From Bacteroidales bacterium (GTDB taxonomy: Bacteria > Bacteroidota > Bacteroidia > Bacteroidales > UBA932), in assembly GCA_017452265.1 (NCBI GenBank), contig JAFTMS010000019.1, positions 151,844 to 215,843 on the forward strand: a stretch of DNA of 64,000 nucleotides, written 5' to 3'. Below, piece after piece: positions 29,339-38,415 of this stretch. Numbering within the stretch: the stretch's first letter is position 1; each line of letters starts with the position of its first letter. A program made the position numbers and the translations under genes. The notes under the pieces were generated by a model that worked only from the letters and a program-made list of their open reading frames with translations, was not told where the DNA came from and ran no database searches.

Positions 29339-32149
29339 ATGAGAAAACAGAATATGATAAGATGCCTCACCATATTGGGAGCATCGATACTGACAAGCAC
29401 AGGATTGACGGCACAGGAGAAATCCGATTCGCTTTCGACATCCGCTGTGTCGACAGTGACCGGAGAAGACCTGTACCACATCCAGACATCTAACCTGTCC
29501 AATACCTGGGTGGGCATGATTCCGGGACTGACCGTTCTTCAGGGAACAGGTGAAGTAGGAAACGACAATGCCAGATGGCTCATCCGTGGCGTGGGAAGCT
29601 ATGGTGTCGGCAACTGGAATTCGGCAAAGATATTCGTCGACGGCTTCGAAGTGAATTCGGAATATCTCGTTTCGCTGTCTCCGTCGGAGATAGAAAGCGT
29701 ATCGGTTCTCAAGGACGGCGCAGCTCTCGCGATTTACGGAGACCGAGGAGCGAACGGCGTGATCCGCATCGAGACCAAAAGAGGAAAGACCGGGCCTGCA
29801 ACAGTGTCTGCAAAGGTACGCTACGGTGCACAGACTCCGACAGTCCTCAACAAGCCGCTCGGCTCGTATGATTTCGCCAACCTTTACAACCAGGCTGTAT
29901 CGAACGACAACGGCATGGTGTGGTCGCCGGCATACACTCCCGAGCAGCTTGAAGCCTACAGGAACGGGACAGGTGTGGACGTAGACTGGTACGATGAGGT
30001 GATGAGAAGCGCCGGTTCATATATGGACGGCGACATCATCTTCAACGGAGGAAATGCCAATGCACGCTACAACGTGACCCTCGGCTACGTAAATGCCGGA
30101 GGTCTCCTCAACACAAGCAATACAGACGCGACAAAGAACCTCGGATACGAAAGGTACAACCTCCGCGCGAACCTCGACTTCAACATCATGAAGATCTTCG
30201 AGTTCAGGGTGGACTTCGGCGGAAGGCTCGAAATGCGCCGCAGGCCGAACTACGGCATCAGCTCGCTCTTCAACGATCTGGCACGCTACCCTTCGAATAT
30301 CTACAACATCTACGATGATGCGGAGCAGACACACCTTTCCGGAACGGCCATATATCCGAACAACCCTTACGCTTCGGTGAACGAGCTCGGATGGTATTCC
30401 CAGAAGGCCAGAAGCCTGCAGGGCAACTTCGTGATCAGGGAGAAGCTCGACATCGTGACTCCGGGTCTGTACCTCGAAGAGGCGTTCTCCTTCTACAGCT
30501 ACACACTCAGCACATACAGCAAGACGAAGAACTACGCACGCTGGTTCAACGGCGAGAACACGACCACAGACGAGAGCACATCGCTTGTCGCAAGCGGATA
30601 CGGTTCCGGCGGAATGCAGGACTGGAAGCAGGGAAGGCTCACGATAGGTTACGACCGTGACTTCGGAAAGAACAAGGTTTCGGCAGCCGTGAACTACAAC
30701 ATCTCCGCATACAAGGGCGACGGCTACTTCTCATACAAGTACAACTACCTCAACCTCAACGGAATCGTGGACTACAGCTTCGATGACAGATATGTGGCCC
30801 AGCTTGCGTTCTCATATTTCGGAAACGACTCGTTCGCTCCGGGACACAGATGGCATTTCTATCCGGCTGCATCATTCGCATGGGTCGCTTCCAACGAGGA
30901 ATTCCTCAGGAACAGCTCATGGGTGGATTTCCTCAAGGTGCGTCTGTCGGCAGGAGCTGCCGGTGCATCCGATTCAGGAGCGACATCCGTGCTCTCGAAC
31001 TTCTCTTCAAACGGACGATTCCTATTCAAGGACTACTATGCGAACAGCTATGTGGGCTCGTTCTACATGGGACAGAACGGCGGAAGCTGGCAGAACACCC
31101 TCGTGCCTATGTTCGTTCCGAATGAAGACATCGTGCCGGAAAGAAGCATGAAATATAATGTCGGCATCGATGCAATGCTCTTCGGAGGCCTCAGCATCAC
31201 TGCGGATGCCTTCCTCGACAAGAGAAGCGACATTCTCACGCTCGACAACTCGAAGATGGGATATTACGGAAAGCAGTACCATTTCTCCAATGTAGGCGAA
31301 ATGACCAACAGAGGATTCGAGGCATCGGCAATGTACTCAGGAAAGAGCGGAGACTTCTCGTACAGGGTGAACGGCATGGTATCATTTGCAAGGAACACGA
31401 TCGACTATATGGCCGAAGTGGCTCCTGCCAACGAATTCAGTGCACAGACTGGACGTCCATACGGAACAATCATAGGACTGAAGGCCGAGCGATTCTTTGA
31501 TGTGAACGATTTCGACAATGCAGGAAATCTCAAGGAAGGCATTCCGGTTCCGGCATTCGGCTCCGTCCAGCCGGGAGACGTGAAGTACGCCGACCTCGAC
31601 GGGAACGATGTGGTTGACCAGAACGATGTGACCGCAATCGGAAAGTCGGCTTATCCTGAATGGTACTACAGCTTCGGCGGAAAGATCGGATGGAAGGGAT
31701 TCGACCTCGAAGTCCTCTTTCAGGGAGCGGCAGGAGCATCAGTGAATCTCCTCGACAACTGGAATCAGACAGTGGCCTTCGTAGACAACGGCAATGCATA
31801 TGAGATTGCGAAGAGCGCATGGGCATACTACCCTGCAGAAGGCATAGACACACGCGCCTCAGCACGCTTCCCGCGTCTTTCGACACAGAGCAATGAGAAC
31901 AACTACCAGACAAGTTCGCTCTGGATCAGAAGTGCGGACTATCTCAAGCTCCGTAACCTCGAACTCGGATACAACTTCAACACAATGAAGCTTCAGAAGG
32001 CCGGAATCGAGAACCTCAGGATATATCTGAGCGGGCACAACCTGCTGACCTTCAGCGGACTTCTGCGCAACTACGACCTCGACCCCGAGGGATTCGGTTA
32101 CTACCCGACCGTAAGGTCATGCAATGTCGGTGTGTCGATAACATTCTAA
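29339..32149 (+). CDS. SusC-like transporter, pair 2, without N-terminal CPD domain
   Basis: The 936-residue product has a signal peptide (ILTSTGLTAQ) but goes almost directly into the plug (VTGEDLYHIQTSNLSNTW), so the carboxypeptidase-D-like domain present in the two other SusC proteins here is missing. The plug motif is altered: SVLKDGAALAIYGDRGANG. The barrel appears complete and ends VGVSITF. An N-terminal TonB box is not obvious, so energy coupling may differ. It is followed after 4 bases by its own SusD-like gene. Confidence 0.92.
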   Translation: MRKQNMIRCLTILGASILTSTGLTAQEKSDSLSTSAVSTVTGEDLYHIQTSNLSNTWVGMIPGLTVLQGTGEVGNDNARWLIRGVGSYGVGNWNSAKIFVDGFEVNSEYLVSLSPSEIESVSVLKDGAALAIYGDRGANGVIRIETKRGKTGPATVSAKVRYGAQTPTVLNKPLGSYDFANLYNQAVSNDNGMVWSPAYTPEQLEAYRNGTGVDVDWYDEVMRSAGSYMDGDIIFNGGNANARYNVTLGYVNAGGLLNTSNTDATKNLGYERYNLRANLDFNIMKIFEFRVDFGGRLEMRRRPNYGISSLFNDLARYPSNIYNIYDDAEQTHLSGTAIYPNNPYASVNELGWYSQKARSLQGNFVIREKLDIVTPGLYLEEAFSFYSYTLSTYSKTKNYARWFNGENTTTDESTSLVASGYGSGGMQDWKQGRLTIGYDRDFGKNKVSAAVNYNISAYKGDGYFSYKYNYLNLNGIVDYSFDDRYVAQLAFSYFGNDSFAPGHRWHFYPAASFAWVASNEEFLRNSSWVDFLKVRLSAGAAGASDSGATSVLSNFSSNGRFLFKDYYANSYVGSFYMGQNGGSWQNTLVPMFVPNEDIVPERSMKYNVGIDAMLFGGLSITADAFLDKRSDILTLDNSKMGYYGKQYHFSNVGEMTNRGFEASAMYSGKSGDFSYRVNGMVSFARNTIDYMAEVAPANEFSAQTGRPYGTIIGLKAERFFDVNDFDNAGNLKEGIPVPAFGSVQPGDVKYADLDGNDVVDQNDVTAIGKSAYPEWYYSFGGKIGWKGFDLEVLFQGAAGASVNLLDNWNQTVAFVDNGNAYEIAKSAWAYYPAEGIDTRASARFPRLSTQSNENNYQTSSLWIRSADYLKLRNLELGYNFNTMKLQKAGIENLRIYLSGHNLLTFSGLLRNYDLDPEGFGYYPTVRSCNVGVSITF

Positions 32150-32153
32150 ACAG

Positions 32154-33821
32154 ATGAAGATTATGAAACATAGATACATTATTTCAGCTCTCGCGGTTGC
32201 ACTGATGTCTTCAGCCTGCAGCGATTTTCTCGACACGAGCCTCGACCGCAACCAGACAGGAGAGACCATAGTCACTGACAGAAGCTCCATCTGGTACTTC
32301 GGCTATGCATTCTACTCCCCTATCGGATATGGGTATACGACGATTGACAACAACATCTTCGCCACAGCTTCCGACGAGGCACAGCAGACCTCTGCTTCCT
32401 CACAGGTAATATATTTCAATAAAGGTATGCTCAACGAAAGCGTGAATCCGCTGTTCTACCTTTATCAGAACTGCTACGAAGGCATCCGCGCCGCAAATTT
32501 CTTCCTTGAGTATGTGGCGGACGGAAAAGGCGAGGAACTTCTTGCACAGAACAGGAACCTCATCACGGACGCAACGAACTACAAGAAGGATCTGGAGTCT
32601 CTCGCATGGTTCAAGGCCGAGGCTCATATCGCCCGTGCCTACTATTACTCGGAACTCATCAAGATGTATGGCGGAGTGCCGATTGTCGAGTCTTCACAGG
32701 ATGACGGACAGATGATTCCGCGCTCTACATATGAAGAGGTAGTGGAATATATCGTCAAGGAGATAGACGACCACAAGGATGCGCTCGCAGTAAACTGGAA
32801 CGATTACACTGACCGCGAAGGACGCTTCACCCTCGGAGCAGCCCTCGCCATCAAGGCCCGTGTGCTCCTCTATGCGGCATCTCCCCTCCACAACGAAAGC
32901 AATGACGTAAAGAAATGGGAAAGGGCGGCGGCCGCTGTGAACGAACTCGTTTCCAACACATCACTGTCATATTCGCTTGATTCCGACTACGGCGCATATT
33001 TCTCAGGAGGCAATCCACTGTCGAGCAGCGAGACGATATATGCCGTACGCAGCTGGAGTTCAAACACGATGGAGGCTCTCAACTACCCTATCGCCACACA
33101 GGGAGGAGGCAGCGGAGCGACACCTACGCATAATCTCGTGTCTGCATACGAATACATCGGCACACCTGATCCATCCGATCCTTATGCCAACCGCGACCCG
33201 AGGCTTGCGGCGTCAGTCGTGACAAACGGAAGCACATGGAACGGTCGCATCATAGACCAGTCAGCGGGAGGTAGCGACGACATGGCCAAGGCGAATGCAA
33301 GCCGCACAGGCTACTATCTAAAGAAGTTCCTCACAGACAACCTCAATCTCACACAAGGCCAGACCGTACAGCACAACTGGGTGGCATACCGCTGGGGTGA
33401 AGTGCTTCTGAACTACGCTGAGGCCATGAACGAGGCTTACGGCCCGGATGCTGTTCCGGCCGGATTCAGCATGTCGGCGCGTCAGGCGCTTCAGATGGTC
33501 AGAGACCGCGCGAGCAGCCTGCTGCCTCAGGTGACAGCCACTGATGTGGAGTCCTTCCGCAAGGCGGTCAAGCATGAAAGGCGCATCGAACTGGCATTCG
33601 AAGACCACCGCTACTGGGATCTTATCCGCTGGAAGGACGCCATGGAAGTGCTGAACACTCCTGTACTTGGAGTGAAGGTCTCGAAGAGCGGAGACACATA
33701 TGAATATGAGGTGACGGAAGTGGCTGCACGCACGTTCCACGAAAGGAATCATTACCTGCCGTTCCTCCGTTCGGAGATAGAGAACTCAAACAACACACTG
33801 GAACAGAATCCTCAATATTAG
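32154..33821 (+). CDS. SusD-like lipoprotein, pair 2
   Basis: The 555-residue product has a lipoprotein signal (SSACSDFL, Cys near residue 22), RAYYYSELIKMYGGVPIV, ALAIKARVLLYAASPLHN, and the C-terminal VKHERRIELAFEDHRYWDL signature that marks SusD/RagB proteins. The C-terminus LEQNPQY is the usual ending of the family. It is coupled to the second SusC-like gene. A hairpin terminator follows about 85 bases later. Confidence 0.94.
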   Translation: MKIMKHRYIISALAVALMSSACSDFLDTSLDRNQTGETIVTDRSSIWYFGYAFYSPIGYGYTTIDNNIFATASDEAQQTSASSQVIYFNKGMLNESVNPLFYLYQNCYEGIRAANFFLEYVADGKGEELLAQNRNLITDATNYKKDLESLAWFKAEAHIARAYYYSELIKMYGGVPIVESSQDDGQMIPRSTYEEVVEYIVKEIDDHKDALAVNWNDYTDREGRFTLGAALAIKARVLLYAASPLHNESNDVKKWERAAAAVNELVSNTSLSYSLDSDYGAYFSGGNPLSSSETIYAVRSWSSNTMEALNYPIATQGGGSGATPTHNLVSAYEYIGTPDPSDPYANRDPRLAASVVTNGSTWNGRIIDQSAGGSDDMAKANASRTGYYLKKFLTDNLNLTQGQTVQHNWVAYRWGEVLLNYAEAMNEAYGPDAVPAGFSMSARQALQMVRDRASSLLPQVTATDVESFRKAVKHERRIELAFEDHRYWDLIRWKDAMEVLNTPVLGVKVSKSGDTYEYEVTEVAARTFHERNHYLPFLRSEIENSNNTLEQNPQY

Positions 33822-33907
33822 ACTCTCGAAAACGGCACAATGGCCACAGTTGTTGTGGACGTCGATGCTCTGAAAAGCATTTAGTGCTGATAATAACTTG
33901 TTGTGAC

Positions 33908-33940
33908 GACCGCCGTCGCAAAAGATGACGGCGGTCTTTT
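33908..33940 (+). terminator. Intrinsic terminator inside the plus arm
   Basis: GACCGCCGTC pairs with GACGGCGGTC (10 bp, 9-base loop) and is followed by TTTTAAAA. Two smaller hairpins precede it (33845-33859 and 33863-33878). The next gene on the same strand starts only 25 bases later, so it probably acts as a partial terminator that lowers expression of the downstream enzymes relative to SusC/D. Confidence 0.75.
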
Positions 33941-33964
33941 AAAAGCTGTTTAAAGCCAAAGACC

Positions 33965-35608
33965 ATGAAGCGATTGTTTTTGACCATACTCACTGTGATG
34001 ACAGCTGCTGCGTTGCATGCACAGATCGGCAGCATCACCCCACCTGACGGGAAGACTGAAAGATACGGACTTGCAGCCTTCGGGATCCGCCTTACCGGGA
34101 ACTGGGAGAACCCATACCTGCAGGAAGAGGCGGCCTTGGACATGCTGCTCACTTCCCCATCGGGAAAGGCCATTGTGCTGCCGTGTTTCCACGTTTCAGG
34201 CAAAAGTGGCTCGGAAAGTATATGGGAAGCACGTTTCACCCCTCAGGAAGCCGGAGAATACACTTACCGTTTCCGCTATTCAGAGGATGGGGAATGTGTA
34301 TCCGAAACATCCGACGGCACGCTTGAGGTAAAAGACAGCCGTCGTCAGGGAATACTACATCTGCGCGACAACCGGACCCTGCAGTTCGACAACGGGGACA
34401 TTTTCCGGGGCATCGGCATGAATCTATGCTGGGAATCCCGTACGAGAGACGATTCTAAATATTTCAGCGGCCTGCATGAGCAGCACGACAGGTTCAATTA
34501 TGACGTCATGCTCCCGATGTTCGCTGAAAACGGAGGAAACTTCACAAGGATGTGGATGTGTTCATGGAACTTCCCTATCGACAGGAAGGACGGATTCAAC
34601 AACCACCGTTACATGCCGACGGACGGATACATCAATCAGAGCGCTGTGGAACGCCTTGACCATGTGGTGCGTCTGGCCGAAAGACACGACATCAGGATCA
34701 TGCTGTGCATGGGCCAGGGTGACGTAAGGGCGGACAGGGAATTCTTCGTTTCAGAAGAGGCCAAAGCCCGCTACAGGAACAGGCTGCGCTATATCGTCGC
34801 AAGATGGGGCTACAGTCCCGCCATCGGAATGTGGGAGTTCTTCAATGAGATAGACAACATCCAGCACCGCGACAGAAATGGTGTGATACCGAGCGGGGAA
34901 ATCGTCGCATGGCATGACGAAATGAGCACATATCTCAAGGAGATTGATCCTTACGGACATATCACCACAACATCCATATCGCACCGCGACCTCGAAGGGC
35001 TGAATTCAGTAAGGAATCTGGACATCAACCAGAAGCATATCTACAATGCGACCTCAAGCATCCCGAGTAACCTCAGAAGCTATAGCGAAAAGTTCGGCAA
35101 GCCATACATCATCGGAGAATTCGGCTATGAATGGGACTGGTCGAAGAATTTCGACGATTTTGCAGAAGGAATGGACATGGACTTCCGCCGCGGCCTCTGG
35201 TACGGGCTGTTCTGCGGCACTCCTGTCACCCCTATGAGCTGGTGGTGGGAATATTTCGAGAACAGGAACATGATTCCGTACATAAGGAATGCCAGATTCA
35301 TAAGCGACATGATGCTTGAAGCCGGTAATGGAGACTTCGAAGTCCTTGAGACTGAAGACAACGGCAAGGCGGAGACATTTGCGGTACAGTGCGGAAGAAA
35401 GGTATTCGTATATATCTTCAACGGAAGCGACAAAGTGCTCGACTCCACGGAAATACGCCTCGGCACAACAGGCAGGCTGAAGATTTCCAGGCTCGACACG
35501 AAAAAGACAAGACTGGTCAAGGACGGCAAGGCATCGTCAGACGGAACCGTCAGACTTGAAGCACTGGAGCTGAAGCCTCTTGAAGAAGCGATCTTAGTAC
35601 TGGAATAA
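33965..35608 (+). CDS. DUF5060 plus GH5-like glycoside hydrolase
   Basis: Secreted glycosidase. The 547-residue product has a signal peptide (TAAALHAQ), a DUF5060-type beta-sandwich (residues about 25-125, ending SDGTLEVKD), and a TIM barrel with Glu295 in WEFFNEIDN (acid/base) and Glu385 in IIGEFGYEWDW (nucleophile), as in GH5. A C-terminal small beta-domain follows (residues about 450-545). It is probably a periplasmic mannoside- or glucoside-cleaving enzyme of the locus; the subfamily is not resolved. It is 5 bases ahead of the first GH2 gene. Confidence 0.85.
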   Translation: MKRLFLTILTVMTAAALHAQIGSITPPDGKTERYGLAAFGIRLTGNWENPYLQEEAALDMLLTSPSGKAIVLPCFHVSGKSGSESIWEARFTPQEAGEYTYRFRYSEDGECVSETSDGTLEVKDSRRQGILHLRDNRTLQFDNGDIFRGIGMNLCWESRTRDDSKYFSGLHEQHDRFNYDVMLPMFAENGGNFTRMWMCSWNFPIDRKDGFNNHRYMPTDGYINQSAVERLDHVVRLAERHDIRIMLCMGQGDVRADREFFVSEEAKARYRNRLRYIVARWGYSPAIGMWEFFNEIDNIQHRDRNGVIPSGEIVAWHDEMSTYLKEIDPYGHITTTSISHRDLEGLNSVRNLDINQKHIYNATSSIPSNLRSYSEKFGKPYIIGEFGYEWDWSKNFDDFAEGMDMDFRRGLWYGLFCGTPVTPMSWWWEYFENRNMIPYIRNARFISDMMLEAGNGDFEVLETEDNGKAETFAVQCGRKVFVYIFNGSDKVLDSTEIRLGTTGRLKISRLDTKKTRLVKDGKASSDGTVRLEALELKPLEEAILVLE

Positions 35609-35613
35609 TCCAT

Positions 35614-38415
35614 ATGCATATGAACGTCAGGACATTCATAATATCCACATTACTGATATGCTGCCATGCCGCAGCCCTTGCACAGACACCGCACAGGCAG
35701 AAGACGTCAACCAACTTCGGTCTGGCATCGCCACAGCCCGCCCACACCCTTCCTGTAAGCAAAGTGCCTGCAGACGTGCCGCAGAGGGTGGAAAAGCGTC
35801 CTGCTGTGACGGAGCTGCACCCGGCTGGAGAAGGCTCATGGTCCATCACATCCGGATGGGAACTGTGCGAAGCGTACAATATATGTTCTGACGGATGGTA
35901 CAATGCCACCGTACCAGGTACCGTCCTCACGACGTTGGTGAAGCAGGGAGTATATCCGGATCCGCGCTACGGCCTGAACAATCTCGCGATTCCGGACGAC
36001 CTGTGCAGAAAGGACTGGTGGTACAGATGCAGCTTCGCATTGCCGGAAGAAGCGAAGGACAAGAAGACCGTCGAACTCATATTCAACGGAATAAACTACA
36101 GGGCGGACATCTGGCTCAACGGCAGCAGAATCGGCAGCATCGCAGGAGCCTTTACCAGAGGACGGTTCGACATCACGGATCACCTCAAGGACAGCAACGA
36201 CCTGTACGTACATATATTTCCGCCTGCCAATCCGGGGATTCCTCATGAGCAGTCACCTTCAGCCGGTGGCGGACTCAACGGCGGAGCGCTCTGTCTTGAC
36301 GGTCCGACATTCATATGCTCGGAAGGATGGGACTGGATGCCGGGAGTGCGGGACCGTAACATCGGCATATGGCAGGATGTCCTGCTGCACGCTTCAGACG
36401 GCATCACAATCGGGGACACACAGGTCATCACCGACCTGCCGCTGCCGGACACCTCGTATGCAGACCTGACGGTACGTACCTCCCTGAACAATCATCTTGA
36501 CGAAGACAGGAAAGTAACTCTGCACGGGAGTGTGGAGGGAACTGGATTCACTAAGGAAGTCATTGTGCCGGCCGGAATGACGGTCGATGTGGAAATCACA
36601 GGACTCCGTATGGAAAAGCCTGAGCTCTGGATGCCGAACGGATACGGCAGCCCGAATCTTTATACCCTCACCCTGCAATGCTCTACGGAAGAAGGCATTT
36701 CCGACAGCAGACCGGTCCGCTTCGGAGTCCGTGAATTCAGCTATGAGCTGACTGTGGACACGGCAGAAGGCAAAGGGCGCAGACTGGAATATAATCCTCT
36801 GAAGGACAACAATCTCGGGACAATCTTCAACCACAGGATGCTCCGCGACACAGTGGCCGGAGTGCAGATTCCGTCAATTCGTCCGGATGTCCCTTCAGAC
36901 AGTCTTGACTTTATCGCGCATGACGGCATGAGCCCGTATCTGGTCATAAAGGTGAACGGAATACGCATATTCTGCAAAGGCGGGAACTGGGGCATGGACG
37001 ACATGATGAAGAATGTTTCACGCGAACATCTGGAACCATATTTCAGACTTCATAAGGAAGCCGGCTTCAACATGATACGCAACTGGACCGGAGCAAGCAC
37101 CTCGGAGACCTTCTACAGCCTCTGCGACGAATACGGAATGCTTGTATGGAACGACTTCTGGATTTCGACTGAAGGCTTCAACCTCAACCCGTTGGACGAA
37201 GACCTGTTCATGCGCAACGCCACAGATGTCGTCCGCAGGTTCAGGAATCATCCTTCAATAGCAATCTGGTGTCCTCGAAATGAAGGATATGCCACCGAGT
37301 CACTTGAGAAGCGGCTTGCGGAAATGATTGTCCGCGAGGACTGCACACGTCGCTATCATCCGAATTCAAGACACTGCAACCTGCGCCCGAGCGGTCCTTG
37401 GCACTATTACAGGGATGCGGCGAAATATTACAGGGACGATGCCTACGGCTTCAATACGGAAATCGGTTCGCCATCAGTTCCGACAGCGGCAACGATGAGG
37501 AAGATGATGCCGGAGGAAGACCTTTGGCCGATTTCAGACACATGGCACTACCACGACCTGCTGAACGGACTGAAGGAATACGTCAATGCTGCCGGAAGAC
37601 TCTACGGAGAGCCTGAAGGTCTGGAGGACTTCTGCAGAAAGATACAGCTGGTGAACTACGACAGCTACCGGGCGATGTTCGAATCATGGAACAGCCGCCT
37701 ATGGAGCAACACATCGGGAGTGCTTCTCTGGATGTCCCACCCTGCATGGCCGAGCGTGGAATGGCAGACTTATTCATGGGATTACGAGACATTCGGTTCT
37801 TATTATGGCGCGAAGAAGGCGTGCGAACCGGTGCACGTGCAGATGAACCTCCACGACAGAAAGGTCGTGCTGGTCAACACCACACCGGCATCGTCCGGAC
37901 GTGTGGACGTAAGCCTTACGTGCCACGGACTCGACGGAAAGATTCTGAAAAGGCAGGAGGCGAAGGGACTGCCTCTGAATGCCAATTCGAAGACAGAAGC
38001 CTTTACAGCAGACACAGAAGGTCTTGAAGGAGTGTACATCGTACGGCTCAGGATGACGGACAGAAAAAGCAGACTACTGTCCGAGAACGACTATCTGATG
38101 CAGGGTAGAGGAGTCGCGGACTTCACATCCCTCAATGAGATGCCTCGCGTACAGCTCAAGGCAAGAGAGCTCAAGCCGGGCGCAGACGGTTGCAGAAGGA
38201 TCGAGATAACAAATCCTTCGGACGGCATCGCATTAAGTCTGAAGCTGAATCTCAGAAGCCGCGAAACCGGTGAGATAGTGCTTCCTGCATATTTCAGTGA
38301 AGGATATTTCCACCTGCTGCCGGGAGAGAAGAAGATTGTTGAACTCTCCGCCGGCACAGACGGTCAGGTGAGCATAGAAGGTTACAACGTCGACAGTCAT
38401 ATTATCATAAGATGA
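35614..38415 (+). CDS. GH2 exo-glycosidase (CsxA/beta-mannosidase-like)
   Basis: The 933-residue product has a signal peptide, a GH2 sugar-binding domain (residues about 80-230, DWWYRCSFALP and RADIWLNGSRIG), an immunoglobulin-like domain, and a barrel. Glu557 is in CPRNEGYAT (acid/base Asn-Glu pair) and Glu616 in FNTEIGSPS (nucleophile position). The overall pattern, with SEGWDWMPGVRDRNIGIW, is that of GH2 exo-beta-glucosaminidase/mannosidase relatives rather than beta-galactosidases. The exact sugar is undetermined. It overlaps the next gene by 4 bases, so translation is coupled. An ATG 6 bases inside could be the true start. Confidence 0.87.
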   Translation: MHMNVRTFIISTLLICCHAAALAQTPHRQKTSTNFGLASPQPAHTLPVSKVPADVPQRVEKRPAVTELHPAGEGSWSITSGWELCEAYNICSDGWYNATVPGTVLTTLVKQGVYPDPRYGLNNLAIPDDLCRKDWWYRCSFALPEEAKDKKTVELIFNGINYRADIWLNGSRIGSIAGAFTRGRFDITDHLKDSNDLYVHIFPPANPGIPHEQSPSAGGGLNGGALCLDGPTFICSEGWDWMPGVRDRNIGIWQDVLLHASDGITIGDTQVITDLPLPDTSYADLTVRTSLNNHLDEDRKVTLHGSVEGTGFTKEVIVPAGMTVDVEITGLRMEKPELWMPNGYGSPNLYTLTLQCSTEEGISDSRPVRFGVREFSYELTVDTAEGKGRRLEYNPLKDNNLGTIFNHRMLRDTVAGVQIPSIRPDVPSDSLDFIAHDGMSPYLVIKVNGIRIFCKGGNWGMDDMMKNVSREHLEPYFRLHKEAGFNMIRNWTGASTSETFYSLCDEYGMLVWNDFWISTEGFNLNPLDEDLFMRNATDVVRRFRNHPSIAIWCPRNEGYATESLEKRLAEMIVREDCTRRYHPNSRHCNLRPSGPWHYYRDAAKYYRDDAYGFNTEIGSPSVPTAATMRKMMPEEDLWPISDTWHYHDLLNGLKEYVNAAGRLYGEPEGLEDFCRKIQLVNYDSYRAMFESWNSRLWSNTSGVLLWMSHPAWPSVEWQTYSWDYETFGSYYGAKKACEPVHVQMNLHDRKVVLVNTTPASSGRVDVSLTCHGLDGKILKRQEAKGLPLNANSKTEAFTADTEGLEGVYIVRLRMTDRKSRLLSENDYLMQGRGVADFTSLNEMPRVQLKARELKPGADGCRRIEITNPSDGIALSLKLNLRSRETGEIVLPAYFSEGYFHLLPGEKKIVELSAGTDGQVSIEGYNVDSHIIIR

